This document shows positions 45,345 to 52,684 of a stretch of DNA of 64,000 bases, piece by piece. This stretch comes from Cognatundibacterium oligocarboniphilum (lineage in GTDB: Bacteria > Pseudomonadota > Gammaproteobacteria > Burkholderiales > Burkholderiaceae_D). A model generated the notes under the pieces. The model had not been told where the DNA came from. It saw only the letters and a program-made list of their open reading frames with translations, and made no database searches. The stretch is from the NCBI RefSeq assembly GCF_013377855.1, contig NZ_JABXYJ010000001.1, forward strand, positions 558,498 to 622,497, given 5' to 3'. The position numbers and the translations under genes are program-made. Position 1 is the first letter of the stretch, and the number at the start of each line of letters is the position of its first letter.

Positions 45345-45812
45345 ATGGACGCTATCATACCCAAGCGCATCGTTATTGACACCAATGTCTGCCTCGATTT
45401 ATTCGTTTTTCAGGATCAGCGCTGGAATGTACTACGCGAAGAATTAAATAATCAACAATTACAAGCCGTAACCCGTTCCGACTGTCGCGATGAATGGCTG
45501 GCAGTCTTGAAGTATCCGCATTTGCCAGTCACGCCAGATACACTGGCACCAATCTGTCAGCAGTTTGACGACCTGATCGCATGCGTCTCCCCCGTCAGCT
45601 TAGACCACATCCGACTGCCAGTCTGCAGCGATAAAGATGATCAGAAATTTCTTGAAATTGCCCGGGACACGCAAGCGGCAACCTTGATCACTAAAGACAA
45701 GGCATTATTAAAACTGGCCAGAAAAATGCGCAACGCAGGCATGTTTTCCATAGAAACGCCCGAACAATTTTTGACAAATTACACGCTTTCCAAGAACCAA
45801 ACAAATACTTAA
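45345..45812 (+). CDS. PIN-domain protein, putative toxin-type nuclease
   Basis: A 155-residue single PIN domain of the group annotated as putative toxin-antitoxin toxin component. PIN domains are Mg2+-dependent RNases that use three or four acidic residues. D12 in VIDTNVCLDLF is the first. Others are likely in the SDKDDQKFLEIARD block and in TLITKDKALLKLA. No small antitoxin gene is next to it, and the neighbour on the left is yaaA on the other strand. Either the partner lies elsewhere or it acts alone. The specificity cannot be read from sequence. Confidence 0.85.
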   Translation: MDAIIPKRIVIDTNVCLDLFVFQDQRWNVLREELNNQQLQAVTRSDCRDEWLAVLKYPHLPVTPDTLAPICQQFDDLIACVSPVSLDHIRLPVCSDKDDQKFLEIARDTQAATLITKDKALLKLARKMRNAGMFSIETPEQFLTNYTLSKNQTNT

Positions 45813-45848
45813 ACTGTCTTGAAACCAGCAAAAAATTAACAAATTTAA

Positions 45849-45910
45849 TGGCCGTCAGCTATTCTTGGACAAACTACTGCTACTATGTAACAAAAATCTG
45901 GCCGACAGCT
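45849..45910 (+). repeat. pair of direct repeats upstream of cheZ
   Basis: TGGCCGTCAGCT (45849-45860) and TGGCCGACAGCT (45899-45910) match at 11 of 12 bases, with starts exactly 50 bp apart, close to five helical turns. They lie in the 277-bp gap before cheZ. They could be tandem binding sites for a regulator of cheZA. Nothing else in this gap is recognisable. Confidence 0.4.
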
Positions 45911-46089
45911 GCTCAGCCAATCTTTTCGCAAGTATCAGGCATATGCAAAACTTAATACGCTCTTTTTTTTACAAAACCAATTGAAGCGCTAAAGGTAAAC
46001 GCAGATCCTTTATCCAAAATTAACGACAGACCATGATATTTGTGGAAAAATTGCATGAAAGTCACAGTGATTATGGAGAATAAAAAATT

Positions 46090-46848
46090 ATGACCGACTC
46101 AGAAGATGATCTGGAAGCATTGTTTGACGAAATGGCTAATCAGCGCCAGGAAGGTAATGCCCCTCCTCCTGCCGTAACTGAGCCTGCTGTGGTACCGAGC
46201 AATAACGTACTGACAACAGAGCAACCTGCGAAATTAAATTTTCATAATACTGACGTCGACTCTACCAAACCCATATTTGACCGTTTAGGCAATGTGGTGC
46301 GCATGTTGCATGACTCCATGCGACAGTTGGGATATGACCGTTCTTTGTCTGATGTTGCAATCCAAGTCGCCGATGCACAGGACAGACTCGAATATGTCGC
46401 CACACTTACAGAACAGGCTGCAAATAAAGTTTTAAATGCCACTGATCTCGGTATGCCAGAACAGGATGAACTGGCAAAGAAAGCCCGGAATATGGACGAA
46501 CGCTGGGATAATCTGTTCGCCGGAAAACTCAGCATCGAAGAATTTAAAGTGCTGGCAGCGGATTCGAAGACTTTTGCACATACGGTCTTGGCCGCAACAG
46601 ATGCAGAAAAAGCCCGTCTGCTTGATATTATGATGGCACAAGACTTCCAGGATCTTACCGGTCAGCTGATCAAAAAAGTAGTTGCCATTAACAAAGCTGT
46701 CGAACGTGAACTCGCGCAGATCCTGCTCGATAATGCCCCTTCAGATCTGAAAGAAAAAGCAGTTGAACTCATGGAAGGCCCATCGGTTCCTAATGCCGCA
46801 CTGGAACAGGATGATGTCGATAATCTCCTTGACAGCCTGGGTTTCTAA
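46090..46848 (+). CDS. cheZ: chemotaxis phosphatase CheZ
   Basis: CheZ dephosphorylates CheY-P. The 252-residue protein has an acidic N-terminus and a Pro-rich linker to about residue 60. The long helical hairpin follows (GNVVRMLHDSMRQLGYD to the AQDFQDLTGQ block), where D188 and Q192 correspond to the E. coli pair D143/Q147 needed for catalysis. The C-terminal helix DDVDNLLDSLGF is the CheY-binding peptide. Its stop overlaps the cheA start (TAATG). No cheY, cheW, cheR or cheB gene is in the window, so the target response regulator must be encoded elsewhere. Confidence 0.93.
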   Translation: MTDSEDDLEALFDEMANQRQEGNAPPPAVTEPAVVPSNNVLTTEQPAKLNFHNTDVDSTKPIFDRLGNVVRMLHDSMRQLGYDRSLSDVAIQVADAQDRLEYVATLTEQAANKVLNATDLGMPEQDELAKKARNMDERWDNLFAGKLSIEEFKVLAADSKTFAHTVLAATDAEKARLLDIMMAQDFQDLTGQLIKKVVAINKAVERELAQILLDNAPSDLKEKAVELMEGPSVPNAALEQDDVDNLLDSLGF

Positions 46849-48662
46849 TGGATGACATGCTCAAAGAATTTGTCGTCGAAGCGCTCGATCTGGCGACTAA
46901 TGTAGAGGAACATCTGCTTTCTCTCGAACGCAATCCGCAGGACATGAATACTCTGAATGCGGTATTCCGGTCATTTCACACGATCAAAGGTGGCGCAGGC
47001 TTTATGAACCTGACTGCCATGGTGTCCGCCTGTCACCTGACAGAAAATTTATTCGACGCGCTCCGAACCGGGCAAGTTCCCGTGACACCCGAAGCAATCG
47101 AAGCAGCGCTGGAAGCGAGTGGTTTTGTCGCAGATCAGCTCACAGCACTCAATAATGGCACCCCTCCTGAGCAACTCTCGACGATGCCGAAAGCATTGGA
47201 AACCATGCTGACGGATGCCATTGAAAGTAAAGGCGGCACTACGCCTAAAGCTCCAGTCCCTCAAGTGAAGGCAGTCACTCCGGTATCTGCGAGCGAAAGC
47301 ATCGCACCGGCTACACCGCAAGATAGCCTCGATTGGGAAGCCTATTTCAGAGCAGTCACACCGGAAGGTACTTTGCCGGAAGTAGCGGGAGCGACGATAC
47401 AGATATCTGCAACAAAAGAAGAAAGCGATGCCGTCAAGTCTTCACTGCTGAATGCCGATATTAAACAAAATGCGCCGGTCAAAGAAGAAAGTATCCGGAT
47501 TGATGCGGTCAAGCTGAATGCCTTGCTGGAAGTGGCTGGAGAATCTGTACAGGCGGCCAATCAGGCTGCGGTCCTGCTGGAAAAACTATCCCAATTCAAA
47601 TTTGATGGTCAGGCTGCACCGTTGATGTCTGCATTGACCGAAACACTGACCCGGGCCTCACGCTACTCGACAGAATTGCAGCGCGCCACACTGGCAACAC
47701 GCATGCAACCAGTCGGACGGCTGTTTCAGAAATTTCCACGCCTGGTGCGGGAACTGGCGCGGGATTTAGGAAAAGAAGTAGACCTGAATATTTCAGGAGC
47801 CGAAACAGAAGTTGACCGTGTCGTCGTTGACAGTCTGTATGACCCATTGGTGCATATGCTGCGCAATGCATTGGATCATGGTATTGAAACTGGTGAGGAA
47901 CGCCTGCAGAAAAACAAATCGCAACGTGCAGCCATTTCTCTGAAAGCCTGGCAGGAAGCCAGCAGCGTGATGATTGAAGTCTCAGACGATGGCAAAGGAA
48001 TGGATGCCCAGCGATTGAGAGAGAAAGCCATTTCTAAAGGACTTATCAATTCTCACGATGCCCGTACGGATGACGAGGCGTTTCAGCTTGTTTTCCTTCC
48101 CGGGTTCTCAACCAAAGAAGTTGCCTCCAGCGTCTCCGGGCGCGGTGTCGGCATGGACGTGGTTAAAACTGCGGTTGAACGCCATCGTGGTGCGATTCGT
48201 ATCGCATCAGAGCTGGGCAAAGGCACGACCTTTCTGATCCGGTTGCCAATCGAACTTTCCATTGTTCCAACCATGCTGGTCAGGACGGACGGTGCCTCAC
48301 TCGCCCTTCCCATGGCCACGGTACAGCGGGTTGTGGAATTACCGGAAGCGTTTGAAAGTGTCGGTGGGCAGCCGGTTCTGCGAGACTTGGGACGGCCGTT
48401 ACCGGTCAGATCACTGGGGAAGATTCTGGGCTACACCCCATCATCGGAACGGGTCGGGATTGTGATTGCAGCCCCCAGCCCTTATATCTTATCGGTCGAC
48501 TCGGTTGACGGTACCGCCGATCTCGTCATCAAACCATTAACCTGTATCACAACACCTGGTATTACCGGCACCGCACGCTCTGCGGAAGGCGAGCTGGTAC
48601 TGGTCATCAGCTTGTCTTTCCTGATTGATGGCTGCAAGGTGCGGGACCGGCTGACTGCATAA
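46848..48662 (+). CDS. cheA: CheA-type chemotaxis histidine kinase
   Basis: A 604-residue CheA-like kinase. P1 (1-105) is an Hpt domain with phospho-accepting H44 in RSFHTIKGGAGFM. A Pro/Ala-rich linker of about 110 residues follows, with no recognisable P2 CheY-binding domain. P3 (about 210-290) is the dimerisation helix pair. P4 has the N-box HMLRNALDHGIE, DDGKGMDAQRLREKA and FLPGFSTKEVASSVSGRGVGMDVVK. P5 is CheW-like (SIVPTMLVRTDGASLALPMATVQRV). It is coupled to cheZ and ends at a strong terminator, giving a two-gene operon. Control of motility or of another output is undecided. Confidence 0.92.
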   Translation: MDDMLKEFVVEALDLATNVEEHLLSLERNPQDMNTLNAVFRSFHTIKGGAGFMNLTAMVSACHLTENLFDALRTGQVPVTPEAIEAALEASGFVADQLTALNNGTPPEQLSTMPKALETMLTDAIESKGGTTPKAPVPQVKAVTPVSASESIAPATPQDSLDWEAYFRAVTPEGTLPEVAGATIQISATKEESDAVKSSLLNADIKQNAPVKEESIRIDAVKLNALLEVAGESVQAANQAAVLLEKLSQFKFDGQAAPLMSALTETLTRASRYSTELQRATLATRMQPVGRLFQKFPRLVRELARDLGKEVDLNISGAETEVDRVVVDSLYDPLVHMLRNALDHGIETGEERLQKNKSQRAAISLKAWQEASSVMIEVSDDGKGMDAQRLREKAISKGLINSHDARTDDEAFQLVFLPGFSTKEVASSVSGRGVGMDVVKTAVERHRGAIRIASELGKGTTFLIRLPIELSIVPTMLVRTDGASLALPMATVQRVVELPEAFESVGGQPVLRDLGRPLPVRSLGKILGYTPSSERVGIVIAAPSPYILSVDSVDGTADLVIKPLTCITTPGITGTARSAEGELVLVISLSFLIDGCKVRDRLTA

Positions 48663-48683
48663 CGCCGCCCGCAGCAACAACTT

Positions 48684-48714
48684 AAAGGCTCTCCATCAGC
48701 GAGAGCCTTTTTTT
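48684..48714 (+). terminator. terminator after cheA
   Basis: AAAGGCTCTC-CATCAGC-GAGAGCCTTT is a perfect 10-bp stem followed by a T run, 22 bases past the cheA stop codon. Confidence 0.93.
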
Positions 48715-48827
48715 ATTGCTCATCGCATTTGCTTTAAAAAAGCACTTAAAACAGAATTCGCAATAGTCTGTCAGAATAGGCATGAAATTATCATCCTGTT
48801 CAACTCATAAGTCAGCCTCATACCGCA

Positions 48828-50303
48828 ATGCAGCCCTCCGGATTACATCAGGTTTTACTGCCCAGCCAGTTCTCTTCATTACCTGCGAGTTTTTTTACTA
48901 AACTGCAGCCAACGCCATTGCCAGCACCTTATCTGGTAGCAGTCAGCGATCAGGCGGCAGCAGAATTTCGATTTTCTCCTGAACAATTTCAAGAACAGGA
49001 ATTCATTCATGCCTTCAGCGGCAGTCAGCACAACAGTCATCCGGAACCACTGGCTGCCGTGTATTCTGGCCACCAGTTTGGCGTATGGGCAGGACAGCTC
49101 GGCGATGGTCGCGCCATTTTGTTAGGAGATGCCATTCCCAAGAGCGGTGTCCGGCATGAAGTGCAGTTAAAAGGAGCCGGCCCCACCCCCTACTCCCGCG
49201 CTGGCGACGGCCGGGCTGTGCTGCGTTCCTCAATCCGCGAATTTTTGTGCTCAGAAGCCATGCATGCATTGGGAATTCCGACGTCCAGAGCTTTATCCAT
49301 CATGGGGTCGGATCACTATGTGATGCGGGAAACCCCTGAAACCAGCGCAGTGGTTACCCGCCTCTCACCCAGTTTTATCCGCTTTGGTTCGTTTGAGCAC
49401 TGGTATTACAACAACCGGCCAGACGAATTAAAAGTCCTCGCTGATTTCGTTATCACACATTATTTTCCACAATGCCAGCAGGAAGATAATCCTTATCAGG
49501 CTTTGCTGGCCTGCATCGCCCGGCGTACTGCCGCGCTGATCGCACAATGGCAAGCTGTCGGATTCATGCATGGCGTGATGAATACCGATAATATGTCCAT
49601 ATTAGGTCTGACGCTTGATTATGGCCCTTTCGGTTTTATGGAGGCTTACGATGAACGGCATATCTGCAATCACACCGATCAGCAAGGTCGTTATGCCTAT
49701 CATATGCAACCAAGGATAGGCCATTGGAACACACATGCTCTGGCACAGGCCATGCTGCCGTTGATTGGCAGTATCGAAGAAACGCAACAGGTGCTGGATG
49801 TTTACCCGGCAGAATTTGAAAACCACAGGCAGAATCTATTTCGTCAGAAACTGGGACTGCGGCACACAAACCCGGACAATACCGTATTACTTGATCGTTT
49901 TTTTGATTTAATGCAACAAAATCATGCCGATTTCACCCTGACATTCCGCTCACTCAGTCATATTAGAAATGAGAGCAGCCAAGAAGATGAGCGACTGCTG
50001 GATCTGTTTATTGACCGTGAAGGCCTGCATCAATGGCTGATTTCATATCGGGAGCACCTCTTAATGGAAAAGAGTCAGAATGAAGAGCGTCAGTTTCTGA
50101 TGAAAACAATCAATCCCAAGTATATTTTGCGAAACTATTTAGCTCAGATCGCTATCAAAAAAGCGCAGCAAAAAGATTTCAGCGAAATCAAGAAACTGAA
50201 TATGATTCTGAATAATCCGTACCATGAACAACCTGAGCATGATCAGTATGCTGCTCTGCCACCTGATTGGGCCGGGCATCTCGAAGTCAGTTGCTCATCT
50301 TAA
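48828..50303 (+). CDS. selO: protein adenylyltransferase SelO (YdiU)
   Basis: SelO is a pseudokinase-fold enzyme that transfers AMP to protein Ser, Thr and Tyr residues and is linked to redox stress. The 491 residues match family length. Visible blocks are SGSQHNSHPEPLAAVYSGHQFG-type residues near 65-85, GDAIPKSGVRHEVQLKGAGPTPYSR with the nucleotide lysine, DGRAVLRSSIREFLCSEAMHALGIPTSRAL, and the metal site HGVMNTDNMSILGLTLDYGPFGFM. The bacterial protein has no selenocysteine; a cysteine lies near the C-terminus (SCSS). It is followed 12 bp later by msrB, in keeping with a redox theme. Confidence 0.95.
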   Translation: MQPSGLHQVLLPSQFSSLPASFFTKLQPTPLPAPYLVAVSDQAAAEFRFSPEQFQEQEFIHAFSGSQHNSHPEPLAAVYSGHQFGVWAGQLGDGRAILLGDAIPKSGVRHEVQLKGAGPTPYSRAGDGRAVLRSSIREFLCSEAMHALGIPTSRALSIMGSDHYVMRETPETSAVVTRLSPSFIRFGSFEHWYYNNRPDELKVLADFVITHYFPQCQQEDNPYQALLACIARRTAALIAQWQAVGFMHGVMNTDNMSILGLTLDYGPFGFMEAYDERHICNHTDQQGRYAYHMQPRIGHWNTHALAQAMLPLIGSIEETQQVLDVYPAEFENHRQNLFRQKLGLRHTNPDNTVLLDRFFDLMQQNHADFTLTFRSLSHIRNESSQEDERLLDLFIDREGLHQWLISYREHLLMEKSQNEERQFLMKTINPKYILRNYLAQIAIKKAQQKDFSEIKKLNMILNNPYHEQPEHDQYAALPPDWAGHLEVSCSS

Positions 50304-50315
50304 GTGAGATTCCAG

Positions 50316-50714
50316 ATGAAAAAGATCACTAAATCCGATGCCGAATGGCGCCAGCAACTCGATCCAGTTCAGTACCAGGTCACCCGTCACGCGGGGACAG
50401 AGCGCGCTTTTACCGGAAAATTCTGGGATCACCACGAAACCGGGATATACACTTGCGTCTGCTGCAATACCCCGTTATTTGCCTCAGACGCAAAATTTGA
50501 CTCAGGATGCGGCTGGCCAAGCTATTTTCGCGCCTTAAACCCCGCCAACGTTCTGGAACGGATTGATACATCTCATGGCATGACGCGCACAGAAATTTTG
50601 TGTAACATCTGCGACGCCCATTTGGGACACGTCTTCCCGGATGGCCCTCCACCGACAGGTCTGCGCTATTGCATTAATTCCGCATCACTGAAGTTTGAAC
50701 CCTTATCAGCATAA
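50316..50714 (+). CDS. msrB: peptide methionine (R)-S-oxide reductase MsrB
   Basis: A 132-residue MsrB that reduces methionine-R-sulfoxide in proteins. Zinc ligands are C47/C50 (TCVCC) and C96/C99 (LCNICD). The catalytic cysteine is C119 in RYCINSASL and the likely resolving cysteine is C65 in SGCGWPSYF. The [10 protein letters not shown] block is also typical. I chose ATG at 50316, 12 bp after selO. It forms one operon with selO upstream and yciB, bolA and ppiC downstream. Confidence 0.96.
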   Translation: MKKITKSDAEWRQQLDPVQYQVTRHAGTERAFTGKFWDHHETGIYTCVCCNTPLFASDAKFDSGCGWPSYFRALNPANVLERIDTSHGMTRTEILCNICDAHLGHVFPDGPPPTGLRYCINSASLKFEPLSA

Positions 50715-50722
50715 GATTGTTA

Positions 50723-51343
50723 ATGAAATTTTTATTTGATGTTTTCCCCGTCATCTTATTTTTTGTGACGTTCAAATGGGGGGAAAGCTACCCTCAGGCA
50801 GCGCAAAGCTATACAGCAGAATATCTGTCATCATTCATTTCGGGCGGAATCAGCTCTGCTGACATAGCCCCCATCCTACTGGCTACCGCTGTCACACTGT
50901 CAGCATCCGTTGTCCAGATTAGTTCACTTTTAATCAGGCGAAAAAAGATCGATGCAATGCTCTGGATATCGTTCATTATCATCATGGTGTTTGGCGGGGC
51001 CACCATTTATTTTCACAGCGAAACTTTCATCAAATGGAAGCCCACCGTACTCTACTGGTGTTACGCCGGTGCGTTTATCCTGTCGCAGTTTATTTTCAAA
51101 AAAAACCTGATTCAGACCGCAATGGGATCACAAATCACACTACCGGATATCATCTGGGCACGCCTTAGCCTGACCTGGATCGCTTTTTTTGTAACGATGG
51201 GGCTGGTGAATCTGTTTGTTGCCTTTCAATTCTCAACGTCAGTATGGGCAAATTTCAAGCTGATCTCAATGATTGGGATCATGCCGGCATTCGTCATTGT
51301 ACAAAGTCTGTTTTTATCAAAATACATCGAGGAAACGGAATGA
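50723..51343 (+). CDS. yciB: septation protein A / YciB (IspZ) membrane protein
   Basis: A 206-residue inner-membrane protein with five or more hydrophobic helices. It begins [20 protein letters not shown] and contains [33 protein letters not shown], the family signature around the FGG-x-T motif. YciB is needed for normal septation and envelope synthesis in Shigella and E. coli, with an unclear mechanism. It lies 8 bp after msrB, and its TGA overlaps the start of the BolA-family gene, which indicates translational coupling. Confidence 0.94.
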   Translation: MKFLFDVFPVILFFVTFKWGESYPQAAQSYTAEYLSSFISGGISSADIAPILLATAVTLSASVVQISSLLIRRKKIDAMLWISFIIIMVFGGATIYFHSETFIKWKPTVLYWCYAGAFILSQFIFKKNLIQTAMGSQITLPDIIWARLSLTWIAFFVTMGLVNLFVAFQFSTSVWANFKLISMIGIMPAFVIVQSLFLSKYIEETE

Positions 51344-51615
51344 TGTCTCGTTTCGAAAAATTACAGCACAGGCTGCAGGAAGGCTTGCAGCCCATTGAAT
51401 GTTACTTGCAGGATGACTCTGCAGCTCATGCAGGCCATGCTGGCGCCGCTTCAGGAGGTAGTCATTACAGTGTAAAAATAATTTGTCAACAATTTGAAGG
51501 TCTAAACCGTATTTCCAGGCATCGACTGGTGTATGATGCCGTTGGCGATATGATGCATACGGAGGTTCACGCATTGGCAATCACTGCGCTGGCACCGTCA
51601 GAGATACCGACCTAA
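51340..51615 (+). CDS. bolA: BolA-family protein
   Basis: A 91-residue BolA-like protein; members bind glutaredoxins through a shared [2Fe-2S] cluster and act in iron metabolism or envelope stress. The N-terminal [26 protein letters not shown] segment and the C-terminal [25 protein letters not shown] block with the conserved HxLxI-type strand are visible. GAGG at 51329-51332 points to ATG 51340 over the next ATG at 51343. The start overlaps the yciB stop. Family membership is clear, but the IbaG versus BolA subtype is not settled. Confidence 0.92.
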   Translation: MMSRFEKLQHRLQEGLQPIECYLQDDSAAHAGHAGAASGGSHYSVKIICQQFEGLNRISRHRLVYDAVGDMMHTEVHALAITALAPSEIPT

Positions 51616-51667
51616 GCAGTTTATTTATATAATCCGTTTTAATTATTTTGTTATTTAGGAACAGACA

Positions 51668-52441
51668 ATGACTTTTAAACCTGCTCATTTGCTGGTAGTA
51701 CTTCTTGCAACAGCTCTGCCAGCAATGGCTCAAAATCTCGCCGTAGTCAATGGCAAAGCGATTCCTTCCGCACGTGTTGATGCCATGGTCAAACAACTGG
51801 CTACGCAAGGTCAACAGGATACTCCGCAGTTGCGCGCTATGGTCAAGCAAGAACTGATCAACCGTGAAGTGCTGATGCAAGAAGCGGAAAAATCCGGCGT
51901 TGCATCCAATCCGGAAGTGAAAAACCAGCTTGAAATTGCACGTCAGTCTTTGCTGATTCGTGCCCTGATGATCGATTACGTCAAGAAAAACCCTGTTTCT
52001 GATGCAGAAGTTCAGGCGGAATATGACAAGGCAAAAGCTCAGGCCGGTGACAAGGAATACCACGCCTACCATATCCTGGTAGAAAAAGAAGATGATGCGA
52101 AAGCGATCATCTCCAAACTGAAAGCCGGCGCCAAGTTTGAAGAGCTGGCAAAGCAATCCAAAGACACAGGCTCCGCATCCAAAGGTGGTGATCTGGATTG
52201 GGCAACACCAGCAACATTTGTTCCTCCATTCTCACAAGCAATGGTTGCCCTGCAAAAAGGGCAATTCACTGAAACTCCAGTCAAAACTGAGTTTGGCTAT
52301 CACGTCATCAAACTTGACGATATCCGTGCTGCCAAATTCCCTGCACTGGAAGAAGTGAAACCACAAATCATCGATGGATTGCAACAACAAAAAGTCCAGG
52401 CTTACCAGCAAGCCTTGGTCAAGAAGGCAAAAATTCAATAA
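51668..52441 (+). CDS. periplasmic parvulin-type peptidyl-prolyl isomerase
   Basis: A 257-residue exported foldase. The signal peptide ends at ALPAMAQ. A SurA/PrsA-type N-terminal helical domain (about 22-125) contains RVDAMVKQLATQGQQD and LINREVLMQEAEKSGVASNPEVKNQ. A single parvulin domain (about 130-225) follows with YHAYHILVEKEDDAKAIISKLKAG, GGDLDWATPATFVPPFSQAM and TEFGYHVIKLDDIR. It closes the selO-msrB-yciB-bolA-ppiC run and is followed by a terminator. It should help outer-membrane protein folding together with PpiD, encoded later in the window. Confidence 0.93.
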   Translation: MTFKPAHLLVVLLATALPAMAQNLAVVNGKAIPSARVDAMVKQLATQGQQDTPQLRAMVKQELINREVLMQEAEKSGVASNPEVKNQLEIARQSLLIRALMIDYVKKNPVSDAEVQAEYDKAKAQAGDKEYHAYHILVEKEDDAKAIISKLKAGAKFEELAKQSKDTGSASKGGDLDWATPATFVPPFSQAMVALQKGQFTETPVKTEFGYHVIKLDDIRAAKFPALEEVKPQIIDGLQQQKVQAYQQALVKKAKIQ

Positions 52442-52460
52442 CTCTGGATTACTGTCAAAA

Positions 52461-52488
52461 AAGGGACGCTGTAGCGTCCCTTTTTTTT
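52461..52488 (+). terminator. terminator after ppiC-type gene
   Basis: GGGACGC-TGTA-GCGTCCC is a 7-bp GC-rich stem followed by eight T, 20 bases past the stop codon. Confidence 0.93.
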
Positions 52489-52497
52489 GGGGGGGGG
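52489..52497 (+). repeat. G9 homopolymer tract
   Basis: Nine consecutive G directly follow the T8 of the terminator, 188 bp before the histidine kinase start codon. Such tracts can vary in length by slippage. Here it lies outside any reading frame and upstream of the probable promoter. Confidence 0.8.
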
Positions 52498-52645
52498 TAA
52501 GCTGTCAGCCAGACAAAAAAACATACTGCATTCAATCAGCCGACGTATACTATCAAGTAAATCATCAGGTTATTGCCTGTTATTTATGCATGCACATTCC
52601 CATTCACACTTTGACTTCCGCAAATTTTCAAAGATATCCTGTCTT

Positions 52646-52651
52646 TATAAT
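52646..52651 (+). promoter_or_regulatory. -10 box of the histidine kinase gene
   Basis: A perfect TATAAT lies 33 bases before the ATG at 52685, giving a leader of about 27 bases. The matching -35 region (AATTTT at 17 bases) is poor, so an activator may be needed. Confidence 0.35.
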
Positions 52652-52684
52652 ACTGCCCAACGCTATCGTACGTAAGCCACGCCT

